From NCBI GenBank assembly GCA_033239525.1, contig BSYO01000026.1, forward strand, positions 124,001-188,000: a stretch of DNA of 64,000 nt, given 5' to 3'. A program made the translations under genes and the position numbers. Positions 44,928 through 57,470 of this stretch are shown piece by piece (position 1 is the first letter of the stretch; each line of letters starts with the position of its first letter). The stretch comes from Nepenthes gracilis. Taxonomy: Eukaryota; Streptophyta; Magnoliopsida; Caryophyllales; Nepenthaceae. The notes beneath the pieces were generated by a model, which was not told the origin of the DNA, did not search any database, and saw nothing but the letters and a program-made list of their open reading frames with translations.

Positions 44928-47900
44928 AGATAGTTTCTCATGGAAACCTCTGAATAATGAATGTTTGTTTATTGTTTGTGCGTGGATATGCCCCACGCTA
45001 TATTAAATTCATGTTTATCATTTGGAATAACTAAGGAAGCATCAGCACTGTCTATGCTACTCCGATGACAATAATGCTATGGATTAATATAAAGGTTGGT
45101 TGACGCAATAATAGTATTATAAGACTCGCATTAGTAAGATATTTGTTATGGTCAATAAATAATTAAATGATATTGAATTTTTTTTTTCAATTACAAATCA
45201 TAACTTGAAAAATTATTATTATTACAAATTCAGATTTTAGAGTCTAGAAATTTGCATTTAAAAATAGAGACGTTGGGCAGTTTTTATATATAAATACAAA
45301 TATTCCAAATTTATAGAATTCGTAAGTAATATCTAATTAGGATTAAGTTAATGTAAATCGAAGTATCCAACAAAAATATTTATCATATGCAGACTAGCGT
45401 AATCGAATAAATATTTTTCTTTAGCACACTCAGTTAGCACTTGTCCATGTCTGCACTATGGGAAAACACAATCACAATCTTTCTCTATATATACAGTATG
45501 GGAAAGCACGAGCGCCGTATATTTTAATTTAATGTCATTTTCACTCCATCGAAAGCTATGGCATATTAGATTGGTGATTTGATGCCGGAAAAATACGATT
45601 ATGCCGCTGCCGTTACTCTTGGAGTCTGGTTATATGTCAGTGGGATAGCATATGAATTGTATGCTTTTATTTTGATGCACCATCTTTGGAAACGGATAAT
45701 TTTGAACTTAGATTGCTAATTAAGGCACGTTTTTAACGTTACTGGCAGTGTATTCAATGATTCAATCACATTGAGTTTGATGCTTTACTATTTATATATA
45801 TTTTAGCTCAGATCATCTTTTCGTCATGTTCTATTTTATATTAGAGCAATATATTTAATAATCATAATAAGATGATATCCATATCTTTATTCTTTGCTGG
45901 AAAAAATCAGGACCTTTGATAATTACCCTGTGAACAAAAAAAATATATTAAATGTAAGATTTCAACACGTATTGCAACATCATTTTTTTTTTCTAATACA
46001 TTGTTTGCCCTTTATAGGTTCAAAAATATTTGCACAAATCATCTTAAGGATATAAGTAAGCCTTATTTGATTGCGTTTTACATTAACAAAATTAAACCAA
46101 AACCCTCTTGTGAAAATAAAATCATCTGCATCTTGTTAACTGTTTCTCACAGAAAATAATTAATAATATCAATTTGATATTTATAAGTTTATCTTTCTCA
46201 TATCTTTTTCTATTTTCTCTTTATTCCAAAAACGATGATACATGTACATTTATAGATAAATATGATACAAAAAATACATATTTAATCAATTTAAAAAGAT
46301 GCTTATATATTAAGTTAGTTAAATTGTGGTTTATAGTAAGAATAATTGATAAAACCACTAAAAATATTCAAATACCACAGAGGCACAACATGTCTGCCAC
46401 ATAACTCCATCATTGTCACATGGCATGTGCGACTATAGTGTTCTGATATTTTATTTTTGGGATATTAAGATCCATGTGTCACGATAAAATTTGATGTTGG
46501 ATATTTGAATTATTAATTAGGGATTTTGTAGTTAAGTTGTATGTTTTACGTATTTGTATGCCATTAAGATTTGAGAATTCAATTTTTATAATAGAAAAAT
46601 AATGACGTAAACTCTAAAATCATAAATATCATTCAGAAGTTGGGATCTGAATGTTAAAACTTTGCTCACAAAGTCAAGAACTAATATTTACAATAATTAT
46701 TTTTGAACCATTTATTTAAATTTATTAGGAGATAATACGATAATATACAGTATAAAACAATAATTATAAATAATAAGATATAATATTTTTTGTAGAAATC
46801 CCCTTGGATATGAGAGAAAAAACCATGAGACTTGAGTTTCAAAAATAATTCAATATACGGCGAATTTCGTTTATAAAAATTTTTAACAAATATAAGGGTA
46901 TAATATATTATAATAATAAAATTGAACAACAGAAAGTATAAGTTAAACAAGAAGAAAAGTTATCGGTAAAATGTGCTTTACATCAATGAAAATAACATAT
47001 TTAAGGTTTGTGAAGAATAAAATACATTTTAAAACTCAAAGAAATGAGTAAATCTTCACCTTCTTTTTTTCTCTCTCTCTCTTCCTCTTTTTTTTCTTAT
47101 AGTGCTAGTACTAAAAATTTCAAAAGGATAGCAATTAATACCCTAAAATTACGTCAAGTGTTGATGCAAGGTTTTCCTTAAATGCGTATTAGGCATTGCT
47201 ATTCTTGTCAAACTGTGTATATACTTAGTTCAGCTCTCTATTATATACCACTCAAAAGTTTCCTTCAATCAAGCCTAATCTCATACAAATTACACATGCC
47301 ATTGGACGATATGCCAATGGGTTTTGAACTTATAATGAAGTGACCCGAAATCCAATAAAATTTCTCTCACAATCTTGTGGGGGCATCACCATTCTGACTA
47401 TTATTCGACAAGTTTTAAGTTTCCTCTTTATACTACCTTTGTCATCATGTTTGAAAAATATTAGGGGGTCCCTAATCTCAATATACTTCAACCCTTTTTA
47501 AAATTATGGAAGTAAAATATACCAAAATATATAATATATGTAAAGTATACTCAAATCTAGATGTGTATTAAACAAATTTGTATGATGAATAATAAATGAG
47601 TAAGATAAGATTTTTTATGATGAAGCAAAAGTTAACTTATAACTCAAATGTTACAGACATAATAAATATTAGTTGACTTATTCTTAACTTGTGACCCATA
47701 CCAAGAAGTTTCTTAGATTTTCCTTCAACAACAGAACTAGGCACATTTTGATTTTCTCGTCGATTTTGCTTCACAAGTAGTAGAATCTCTATATATCATT
47801 AGATTTCAATTTTTATACCACCTACGCCGCAACAAAGTTTATTAGGCTGGAATAGGTGTGTACATTAAGAGAAACTTATAGAGGAATGTGTAATGAGTAA

Positions 47901-48139
47901 GCCTTAACATTAGAGCTCAATAATAAATGAATGATTTTTTAAAAGAGGCTATTCACATGCATTCAAGGAAAGTTTGGAAGAGCAGCCAATTCATAATTAG
48001 TTTTCAATCTCTCCTTAAGTTGTGAAAATGAGATTTATAGAAAGTATGAAAAACTAGGTCAAAAACAAGCAATAAAGAAGAAGTCCACACCTTAACACAC
48101 ATGCGTCACACAAGTACATGTTAGGCACAAAATATAAAA
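44928..48139. other. AT-rich sequence, no supported gene
   Basis: About 3.2 kb with short open frames only. At 45584-45690 a frame reads MPEKYDYAAAVTLGVWLYVS, which looks coding-like but stops after about 46 codons. I do not recognise it. The right part, up to about 48140, probably includes LTR sequence of the minus-strand copia element, whose end I cannot place. Confidence 0.4.
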
Positions 48140-48470
48140 CAAGGGGTCTGCGTCCCTATGCATGTACACCATTTGAGAGCACATTGGACACAAGCAATCT
48201 ATGTAAATAGCATTCATATGCAGCTCAGGTGCACATCCAGTATGAGCTATTTGGACAAAGTATGCTCGTGTACGGCTCGAGTGCACATTGGGTATGAACA
48301 ATCTAAACAAAGTACACTTATGCACAACTCAGGCACACATCGACTCGGGCGCATATCCAGCGTGAGAAATTTAGACAAAGTATACTTGTGCACAGCTTGA
48401 GCACACATCGGGTGTGAATAATCAGGACAAAATATACTCATATGTGGATTAGACTCAAGTCAGTCGTGGA
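48140..48470 (-). repeat. tandem U3-type repeats of the minus-strand copia LTR
   Basis: On the minus strand, about five units of 55-60 bp carry GTGCACTCGAGCC or variants (CCTGAGTTGTGC, CCCGAGTCGATG), then TACTTTGTCTAAAT and TCATAC(C/T). They begin just beyond the end of copia RNase H remnants, where the 3' LTR U3 should be. The unit is a diverged relative of the GCTCGAG modules in the other LTRs. Confidence 0.5.
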
Positions 48471-48499
48471 TAATGAAAGTTGCGCATTTGCAAATTTTT

Positions 48500-49920
48500 A
48501 GCATGTATCTTCATGATACTTAATAATACTCCAAATACTTGCTTGACTTAGCCATGGAATATATTAATAGAAAATATTTCTAATAATATTTGATCCATTT
48601 TCTTCGATATTGACATTAACGAGTGCCAATAACTCTAAATTAATAATATTCCTCACCTAATTATATCAAATATTAATATATTTTGATCTGAAATAAAATG
48701 ATGAGTTTCTACAAAATTGGATGGAGATTTGATTATCACAAAGTATTTTATACCGCTCTTGCTTAAAGTTGAGCTCTTGGATGAACTTTCTTATCCATAA
48801 CTTTTCTTACTCACTTTCATCACCACAATGTATTCAACTTCAATGATAGAGAGAATAACATATTTTTACAGTTTTGACTACTAAGATACAGCTTCTCCTA
48901 TAAACATAACTACATAGCTCAAGAATAATTTTTGAGAGTCAATATCGTCTGCCAATGTAGTATTACCGTACTTGATTAGAAGTGACTTACAATTTTTAAA
49001 GTGTAGACACATCTTGAAAGTTTCCTAAAAATATATCAGTTTCTATTTCATTATAAGCCAATAGTTTTTTTCGAGATTAAAAATGAATTGGCTTATTGAT
49101 CCAACCACATGAGCTATATCCCATCTTGTACACATAATTGTATACATTTAACTATCAATGGCTGAAGAGTAAGCAATGTGTCTCATGCTGATCTTCTCAT
49201 CATCTATAGAAGGACATTATCGAGTATTTAGTTAAAATGATTAGCCAATAGAGTACTCACTAGTTTGGATTTCTTCATATTAAAATATTAAAATACTTTT
49301 TCAATATAACTTTATTGAAACATTCAAAATTTTTTTACTTTTTGGTTATGAAAGATTTTTATACCAAGAATTTCTTTCACCGGCCACAAATCATTTATAG
49401 CAAAAGAGTTCCAAAGATGCTTCTTCAATACAATAATTTAGGAGGCATTCCATTCCATTTAAGCATGCCATTCACATAGAGTAAAAAAATTATAAAGTCT
49501 TCTTTCAAAGATAATTGAATGAAGATATAATAGCCTGAAATAGTCTTTCAGTAGATTTAACTCATTCCCTTCAACTCAAAATCCTTTCAGTTGCTCCATA
49601 TGGATTTTCTCCTCAAAATTACCATGGAGGAAAGTCATCCGATATCTAATGGTTTAATTTCTAGATCGAAGGTCATGGTTAAACAAGAACAATCCTAACG
49701 GAAGACATCTCTACAATAGGAGTAAAAATCTTCTCACAATGGGACCAATCTCACATTATACATTGGTTGTGAGTTGTTCTTATCTGATTTTAAGTAGAAA
49801 ACATACATGGTCTTCAAAACATGCTTGCCCTTAGATAATTTGGTTGGCTCAAAAGTGTGATTTTCTTATAAGAATTTCATCTTATCTTGTATGGATTTTA
49901 TTAGCTCCCAGTGTATATCC
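48500..49920 (-). pseudogene. RT and RNase H of a decayed copia element
   Basis: Minus-strand translation gives HTFEPTKLSKGKHVLKTMYV at the RT start. Further on it gives RHIAYSSAID, MYTIMCTRWDIAHVVGSISQ and then GNTTLADDIDSQK, YVVMFIGEAVS and YVILSIIEVEYIVVMKVSKK. This order matches copia RT end (SAVGSLMYAMVCTRPDIAHAVG) and RNase H (TDADMAGDIDSRKS, ALSTTEAEYVA). The YVDD box region is too decayed to read. Many stops and frameshifts make it far older than the plus-strand copia at 34.3-36.9 kb. Confidence 0.72.
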
Positions 49921-50847
49921 ACCATTGCTTCATCAAAGCATTCAAATTCTCCACAATTGGTAAGTAACATATACTTATCAGCCAATATGTGAGAGGAGGG
50001 CCGTCGAGCTCTCGTGGATAGTTAGAGTGAGATTGTAGTCCAAGTTCAAGAATATAATAATGAGAATCATCATGAGTATTAACATCCATATCAGCATCAT
50101 TCACCTTATCAAAGTGGTCTTTGTCATCTTTGTGAACACCTTGTGCACTATCTTCGGTTTGAATCATCATTGGTGTGAAAGATTTAAGATTCATATCATG
50201 AAGTTGGTTATTATTTTTATTGAAGATCATCTTATATGCCTTACTAATATCTTTGATGATCTCATCGTTCATGAACACCACATCTCTTAACCTCACAAGC
50301 ATCTTTCCATTAGATGATAAAACCAATAGCTAAATTTATCTTCCTCGTAATTGAGAAAGATGTATTGTCTCATCTTCACTTCAAGTTTGGACCTCTTATC
50401 TTTTGGAATGTGGACAAAAGACTTACACCTAAACACACACAAGTCATCATAGGAGACCTCATTTCCAAATCACACCATTTCGAATACGTCACCATTTAGA
50501 GAGCTACTAGGTGAGAGGTTGATTATATGAGCCACTGTGTCCACGGCTTCCCTCAAAAATAAGCTATGAAGCTTTGCCTCTAAAAATATACAACGGACTT
50601 TCTCAATTGGCGTTCAATTCATTTTCTCGATCACCCTATTGAGATGTAGTGTCCTTGATGAAATCTTTTGGTGCCGTATTCCATACAACTAACAATATAT
50701 ATCAAATACTCTAGTATACTTATATTCATTGTCACTCTAATATTGAAATTGTACGAAGACATCAAAGAATTGTTCCTTTCACTTTCGAAAATAAACATAA
50801 TTTTTTTGAACAATTATTAATAAAAGTTATGGAGTAATGTGCTTTAT
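49921..50847 (-). pseudogene. integrase end and linker of the minus-strand copia element
   Basis: Minus-strand frames give AHYSITFINNCSKKIMFIF at 50790-50850, then LYGIRHQK, VIEKMN, AVDTVAHIINLSPSSSLNGD, VSYDDLCVFRCKSFVHIPKD and LVRLRDVVFMND. These match the copia integrase core and the RSRDVVFxE motif before the RT. Next comes an acidic linker in a 141-codon open frame (49901-50326). The integrase is split at 50848 by an LTR-like insert. Confidence 0.75.
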
Positions 50848-52340
50848 TGACCGAACCTCAATAAGTATGGTATTTTTTTAACCTTACGAGTGTATAAGGA
50901 TTCGGTGTAGTCTTTTCAATAAGTTGGATATCGTATTTATATGGAGTTAATTTTTTCATGCAAAACTAATTTTATAACAATTTGATATTTCAAAAAATTA
51001 ATAGAAAATTAAAACATTAAATTAGTAATAATCGAGATGGCCGTAACAGTTGTAATACGGCCATAAATTTAATTATAAGACATGAAATATTAAATAATAA
51101 AAATTTAAAATATTAAAAATTAAAATACTTTTGGCGGCCGTACCATTTGGTAGCGATAAAAATTAAAGTGTAGAAAATAAAAGTGTAAAAATATAAAATT
51201 AAAAGAGTGATAGTGGCTCAACCCTGTAAGACTCAAAATAAAAAAAGACAATAAGAAAAATGTATGAACTAAATAATAAAAATATAAAATTACAAGAGTG
51301 ACGGTTATTCAACCACTTAATGTTCAGAAAATAAAATATAAGAAATTAAATAATAAAAATATAAAATTATTAGATATTAAATGATTCTGATGATTAATCG
51401 TAATATATTGATTTTCGCAACATTATATAATATAAAATTATAAAGTTTCGATATCAATTTGAAATTAAACCAACCAATATAAATAAAAGATAAAAGGTAC
51501 AAAACTAATAGAGTCAAGCTGCCCTAAAAATAAATTTCATATTAAGTTGAGATTTGTAGATACAAAAGGATAGATCTAAACAAAATCTATTATACTAAAA
51601 TATTAAATTTGTAGAACAAAAACTCTCTAAACATCCAAAGCTTCTCCTTCACTATTTTTTTTTCACTCCTCCCCTTTTGCTTTGCGTACTACTTCGACCT
51701 TTGTTTTTTTTTCTTCTTTTTTTCTCGCCCTCTGCTTTGTTACTCCATCAGTTTTTATCTCTCTCTCTTTCCTCTCTCTTCTAGATTCTTCACACTACTC
51801 TCTGCTTCTGCCTTTCAACTGACCCGTCCTATCTTTACCTACACCCCTCCTTTATTTATATAGGAGGGGTGGCGGTGATAATAATAATAATTATTTTTTT
51901 AATTTTTTACTCTTTTCTATCATTTTCTTGTGCGCACTCTTTATTTTTCTTTTTTTTTCTTTCTCTCTCTCTCTCTTCTTCTCCCTTTGCTAAATGCTTC
52001 CTTCTGCTTCTACCCTACTAGATGCTTCCCTTCTGCTTCTCATTATTGAATACTTTATTTTATTTTTTTTCTTTTTCTTTATATTTATATATTTTCATAT
52101 ATATTTTAACTTTTCCAAAATTTAGCATTGCTCATCTTCTCTATATTTCTTCAATCGGCTAAATAAATTGATAAAATGAAGACTCCATATAACCTATTTG
52201 CATACTTTTATTTTAACATTTTTTCTTTGAAAAATAAAATCTAAATAATTAAAATATATATTTTAATTACATAATTTAAATAAAATTTACTAAAGACAAT
52301 AAAAAATAAGTAGGGACAAAAATATAAAAATCGATATTCA
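50848..52340. repeat. LTR-like insertion E in copia integrase
   Basis: A 1493 bp block with TGACCG...ATATTCA ends, flanked by TTAT at 50844-50847 and 52341-52344. It separates copia integrase codons TLG (right) and AHYSITF (left) that are adjacent in the family. It contains a TATATAAATA on the minus strand near 51860 and CT-rich leader sequence at 51640-52060. A roughly 90 bp near-repeat lies around 51185 and 51280 (AAATATAAAATTA(A/C)AAGAGTGA). No coding sequence is present. A solo LTR of an unassigned family is likely. The duplication is only 4 bp, so ends may be off by a base. Confidence 0.58.
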
Positions 52341-52344
52341 TTAT

Positions 52345-53135
52345 CTCCCAAGTGTCTTTACTTTAAGAGAGTCACATATATCGATATAAATAAATTCGCG
52401 AAGAACTGCATTAATAGTGGATGAGTTTCCATGAAATAAAACTTTTCGTATTTTTTAAAGCATGCAATGACTGCATGTCTTCATCTTAACAACATTCATA
52501 CCTAAAAGAAGGTTCATATTTGCTAGGCAATTTAGCACTTTCTTGCTTATATGACTTAGTCGCTTATGCAACAGGACGGACCACCACGTACAAGCTTAGA
52601 AACTTCTATCCATGGGCAATCACTAGATATCTTTTAGTAAGCTTCCATGCGCATTCACAAAAGGTATTATAGAATCTATCATCATCAAACTTGCCAACTA
52701 AAATGAGATTCAGTAAAATTTTTAGGACATATCGTACATCTTTTAATACTAACTCTGTACCGTTGCCTGTGGACAAACACGTGTAATCGCAACCTACGAT
52801 CCAAGAGACTCCATTTTCCATTATCAAAACTTCAAAATCACCGAGAGTATAGGATATAAAGAATTTCCTTCTAGACGTAAAATAGAATGATATACCACTA
52901 TCAATCACCCAACTTGCCTCATAATTTATTAAGTTAATTACATTTTCTTCTTTGCACATGAGAAGAAAGTTAGACTTTGTAATAATTGAGGCTCCCATCT
53001 TGTCTTGGGACTTCTCAACTTTCTTCTTATAGCCATCCAAATTCTTACGCCTTTATTTATACCAGTACTTCTTAGTATAACATTTTCACCCACAATGGTG
53101 GTTTAAAGTTTTGATACAATAATTTTGACTTACTC
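52345..53135 (-). pseudogene. gag zinc knuckle, protease and pre-integrase of the copia element
   Basis: The minus-strand frame at 52606-53040 reads ASWVIDSGISFYFTSRRKFF, then YTLGDFEVLIMENG, LVLKDVRYVLKILLNLILVG and FCECAWKLTKRYLVIAHG. This is the copia protease (WVIDSGAS active site, here DSG-I-S) followed by the GAG-pre-integrase domain. TCSHC and FIYIDICDSLKVKTLG follow at 52345-52470, matching the integrase zinc-finger end and core start. Upstream, near 53050-53130, a broken CCHC zinc-knuckle region is faintly visible. The order and strand fit 49921-50847 and 48500-49920. Confidence 0.78.
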
Positions 53136-53625
53136 TGACACTTCTCACCAGACTTCAAACCTCTCCCTTTGCCTCTTTTCCATAACTCCGATACATATGG
53201 CATGTGTCATATTTCTAATTTTCAATTCAATATGGGATATTTTTTAGTATTGATAAAATTAAAAATCTCCAACATTCCTCCACTATTTTAATTTTTGAAA
53301 AGGTATAAGTCCCTTGACAATCTTATAAACTTAATGGTGCCTAAAGAGTAAACAATTACTTAGTGAAATAGTGGAGTTTGACTATTGAACCATTATTTAG
53401 TAAAATATGTTATAATTAGTCAGAATAATATGGTAAACTATATTTTACATCAATGATTCTATTTGACTAGTTCAACAATAAATCACACATAAGTTAACAT
53501 CATTAAAAATTCACAATATCTAACAATATTATCACATTACATCTGCATTCTTTCATGAGTGTTCAACACGTTAAGCCTTTGAACTCAATGAAGTGGTAAA
53601 ACTTTACATCCATATAAATAGACTA
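53136..53625. other. gap between copia gag remnant and chromovirus LTR C
   Basis: About 490 bp, probably decayed 5' sequence of the minus-strand copia element. On the minus strand GGAATGTTGGAGATTTTTAA near 53265 resembles copia LTR edge sequence, but no LTR can be delimited. Confidence 0.4.
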
Positions 53626-54356
53626 TGACGGATCATGTTTTTTTAACCAAAATCCAACAGAGTTTCGGCAGAAAAATGACCGCCAAATAAAAACAAAACA
53701 TACACAAACCTCAGTACAACAACCCCATAATCCACAATACACAAAACACAGAATTCATAAGCCACCAACTACACGTGGCACAAACATCATAACTTTGGGT
53801 ATGACGTTGGCTCAGATAAGATGCCACTAAATGTCTATATAACAGCAAGAGCTACACTATATGTACATCATTAGACATATAACTATATCAATATATAAAT
53901 CTTCCACAAAAAAAATATACAAAGGTACTACATAGGGGGATAAAGATCATAGAACTAAGTCCTCAAGTTATCCTCCAAGATCTTTATACCTAATCAACTT
54001 CTAATCCTCTATTTCACCCTATCGGGTGTAAGCTAGTACTCATCTGGAGGTAAGAAAAATAGTAATGTGAACCAAATGTTCAGCATGTACAATATAATTA
54101 AAGACAATAAATAATATATGCAAAATAAAGTAGAAGAGGAATATATGAGTTTGATAAGGACGCATAAATATAAACCATGATTAGATACACTTTTTGGAAT
54201 ACATATATCTTTCTTGATTTAGTTGTCTTTCTTTACGTTTCAAAACATGTAAAACATTTTTATTTTACGGATCAGGGTTGATAAATCTTACTAGCTGACG
54301 GTGTAAACAAATTGAGGAAAAAAATGTGTATGTCCCCACACATTATAAGGCACTAA

Positions 54357-54476
54357 CTACCCACGCAACTTTAACGTCCCGTGGCGGACAGTGCCTGATA
54401 CCTAGGGCCAAATATACTACCCACGTAATTTTGACGTCCCGTGGTGGACAGTGCCCGATGCCTAGGGCCAGAAACA
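54357..54476. repeat. 60-bp tandem duplication within LTR C
   Basis: Two units of exactly 60 bp beginning CTACCCACG, each with ACGTCCCGTGG and CCTAGGGCCA. Over the first 50 bp they differ at six positions, all transitions. LTRs A and B have only one diverged counterpart. Confidence 0.9.
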
Positions 54477-55734
54477 GATAATAGATATACCACCAGAATA
54501 TCTTCCGTAGTTCAAGAGCAATTCCTCAATTTGTCGCAATAATATCCTAAAATATGCTAAAGAATATCACACATTAAAATACACGATCAGAATAATCCTT
54601 GAGTTTTTACTGTAATATTTATAGGATGTCGTATAATACTACCCTCTGAAATATAAATTCGTGGTTCATATTTCAGGATTTATTATTCTTTAAGGGAAAA
54701 TCCACCAAAATTCTTTTTAATAAAGTTCTCCATCCAGGAGAACAAATCATACGTATATCAAATTGTGTTGTTCCCTTCGTATACTTACATATCTTGCATA
54801 ATTCTTATATACAAATATAGATAATCATTTCTTGTGGGCTTAAATCTTCACGTGACTTTAAATATCTATATAATTTAATATGATACTTCAGAACAATTAG
54901 GAAATCCGTACTATATCGGGTCAAACGTAACTTTAGAGCTTTCGAATAATAATTCATTTACAAACGGTTCACAATAATATTTTCAAAATATACAATTGAG
55001 TATATACAATTATATATGATTTAAATGTCAATTAAACAAAACGAAATAATATAAAAATACAAAAATGGCTTGGGTGAACAGTGTCAGTGCAGATGTTGGG
55101 GTTCCGTATGTGAAAAATCGAACTAAATATGAAAAATCGGAAACCCAACCGGTAAATATCCACATTCAAGGCATGAGTTTTCCATTATCTCAAGCCAAAT
55201 TATGTATAAAAGTCAAAATAATCGATTAAATGGGTTCTAGGCGCGGGTTAGGATTCCAACGAACGCAATTTCACATAAAACTACCAAATTAGATATCCAT
55301 TCAATAAATTAACATATACAGGGTATTAGTAATGATATTCTAGGGGTAATTTAAGCAAAAGCCCCAAAAATCGTAGGGTGAAGGCATCTAGGCGCGGGGT
55401 TAGGATTTCGATGTGAAAACCGATCAATAATTAAGAAATCGAATAACAAATTGATAAATTTTTGTACCCAAATTGTAGATTTCATAAAATATTTGTATGG
55501 ATCAGATATCGGGACAATAATAGCTGATGGGAATCAAACAAAAATTAAAAAGAGAGAATGAAAAAGGTATGGATACACTTACCTCAACCCAATCTATCAC
55601 TTCTCTAACTTGCTCGAGCTCAAAATTGGACTTGGGAACCTTGGATTCCTCTTTTCTCTTCCTCTTCGTGCTTTCTCTCTCTCTCTCTCCCTTTTCCCCG
55701 CATGACTGACACAAAAAAGAGCCGTTGGGCTCTT

Positions 55735-55850
55735 ATATTGTGGGCCAGCACTCGAGCGCCGGCCGGTGCCAATCAGCCACGACTTCTCATATATTAGCGC
55801 CTGCCAGAGCGCTCGAGTGCCCAACAAGCGCTGTGCTGCTACTTTGGGCA
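55735..55850 (-). promoter_or_regulatory. GCTCGAG-type units upstream of TATA in LTR C
   Basis: On the minus strand GGGCACTCGAGCGCTCTGGC and GGCGCTCGAGTGCTGGCC occur about 60 bp apart, just upstream of AATATAAGAGCCC. This is the same arrangement as in LTR B and the copia LTR. Function is inferred from position. Confidence 0.5.
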
Positions 55851-56001
55851 CCTATGGCGCCGCCTAAGGCGCCCAGCGGGTGCCCTATGCTAGGATCTCC
55901 CACCACTTCCGAACCTAATTTTTTCATATGAATTAAACCTAATATTGATTATATTAATTCAATTATCCGTAGTTACGATATTCAAAAATCAGTACATCAC
56001 A

Positions 56002-57470
56002 ATTCTCCCCCACTTATAAAATTTCGTTCTCAAAATTTAACAAACCTCAAAATTCAATAAACAGGAAAATATCCTTTCAAATTCCTACTTTACATCCTTG
56101 AAGAAACGATCCTTCCTAGAAAACCTAACCCAAAGAATCATCCTAAGTTCCAATATCTAATGTTTCCTATTTAAATCTAGGTTGGAACATATCCCAAGAA
56201 AAATTCCTAATTTCCCATAATGACTTAATTCGATCACATATTTTCCTCAATCATTGATGTAAGGGAGATTTCATGACAATCTACAAAAATTTAGAGGCAA
56301 CCCAAATTATTAGTTATTTCCTCAACTTAATTCAAAACCTCAACTGGATGGATGAATTCCTATTTCAATCCATCCTAAGCCTCGAGAATGATCATCCACT
56401 TGGATTCTCAATCTTATTTTGAATTCTCTAGGCCAAGTGCCACACACTACCGCTGCGTTATTCTGATTGAGTATTTACTGGTACACTAAAATCAACTTGC
56501 AATTCTGACCGAATAATTCATATCAGACACCTAAGCTAGACAGCAGCTATAGATCCAAGAAAATTTCAAAGATATTATCACAACCAAAGCAAAGTCCTTA
56601 ATTCTCAAATCACGATTAACTTAAAAAACACAATTGAGACAATCACCAAAAAATTTGGCACACCTCAAATCACCACCTAGGTCTTGAAACCTAAATGCAC
56701 AGCAAACTCATTATCTCGTTGGCATATCAACGAGCCAATCTAGTTGACCTGCTTGCATTATCCAAATTTGTGATGAATGGACCATCCTCGAAAACTAATC
56801 CACAATTATTCAAACACTCATAGTTCTAGTGGCTCTAACAACCCCGAAACAAAACCGTAAGGACTTCTTATCTCATAATTTCACAGTTTTAGTACTTCGA
56901 ATGCGATTTTGTCTCCCAAATCAAAAGCATAATGTCTCATAGCCCAAATATTGAAACCTACTCGTGGCTTACCTTTCATAGCTCCTACGAAGTATCCAAA
57001 GCATATTAAGTCTAAGGACTCCCAATATTGATTAACAGCACTAATGTCTACTTTTTTTAAAAGACACTGAGATTTATCATCATAATTCTTAAATAAGTTT
57101 ACCTATTTGCACTAATTCGTGATCATATCTTCTGTATAATATGGCTGCTCAGACCTTTAGGATTAGCGAGATAATAACAACTTCCATAAGCAAAACCTAT
57201 AAATCCTCGAAGAAAAGACCCCAGTTGCAACACCAAACCACAATTCGAGTAATTTCGACCATAGACTTCTCCTTCATTTATTTCGAGGGCAACTACTCAC
57301 AAATGATTCAGGAAAAGCGTAATCCTAAATCTTCCTCAAAAGCATCACATTCTACCATCATTTGCTAGATCCATTAAGGATCAACCCGAACGACATAGTC
57401 GACAACTTACCATTCATTCCTTGAAAGCTATCTTCACATATCTCACTCCGACAGATACCAATCACTTCCA
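56002..57470 (-). pseudogene. integrase C-terminal remnant of chromovirus 3
   Basis: Minus-strand sequence leading into the LTR C polypurine tract. FDLGDKIAFEVLKL at about 56895-56935 corresponds to the (F/L)xVGDKVFLKVSP motif of chromovirus integrases. ENEIL just before the polypurine tract matches the usual end of the polyprotein. The rest is too decayed to translate continuously, and a chromodomain cannot be confirmed. Assignment rests mainly on position next to the polypurine tract and LTR. The 5' two thirds of the element are absent. Confidence 0.45.

Larger units (their letters stand above)
53626..56001 (-). repeat. 3' LTR (C) of chromovirus 3
   Basis: 2376 bp. On the minus strand it starts TGTGATGTACTGATTTTTGA directly after a GTGGGGGAGAAT polypurine tract and ends CATGATCCGTCA at 53626. 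It is homologous to LTR A (same strand) and LTR B (opposite strand) through GACGTTGGCTCAGATAAGAT, the CATCTGGAGGTAAGAAAAAT region and the CT-rich leader. A TATA-like AATATAAGAG lies on the minus strand near 55735, downstream of two GCTCGAG-type units. The flanks GACTA and ATTCT differ, as expected for an LTR attached to an element body on the right. Confidence 0.78.
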
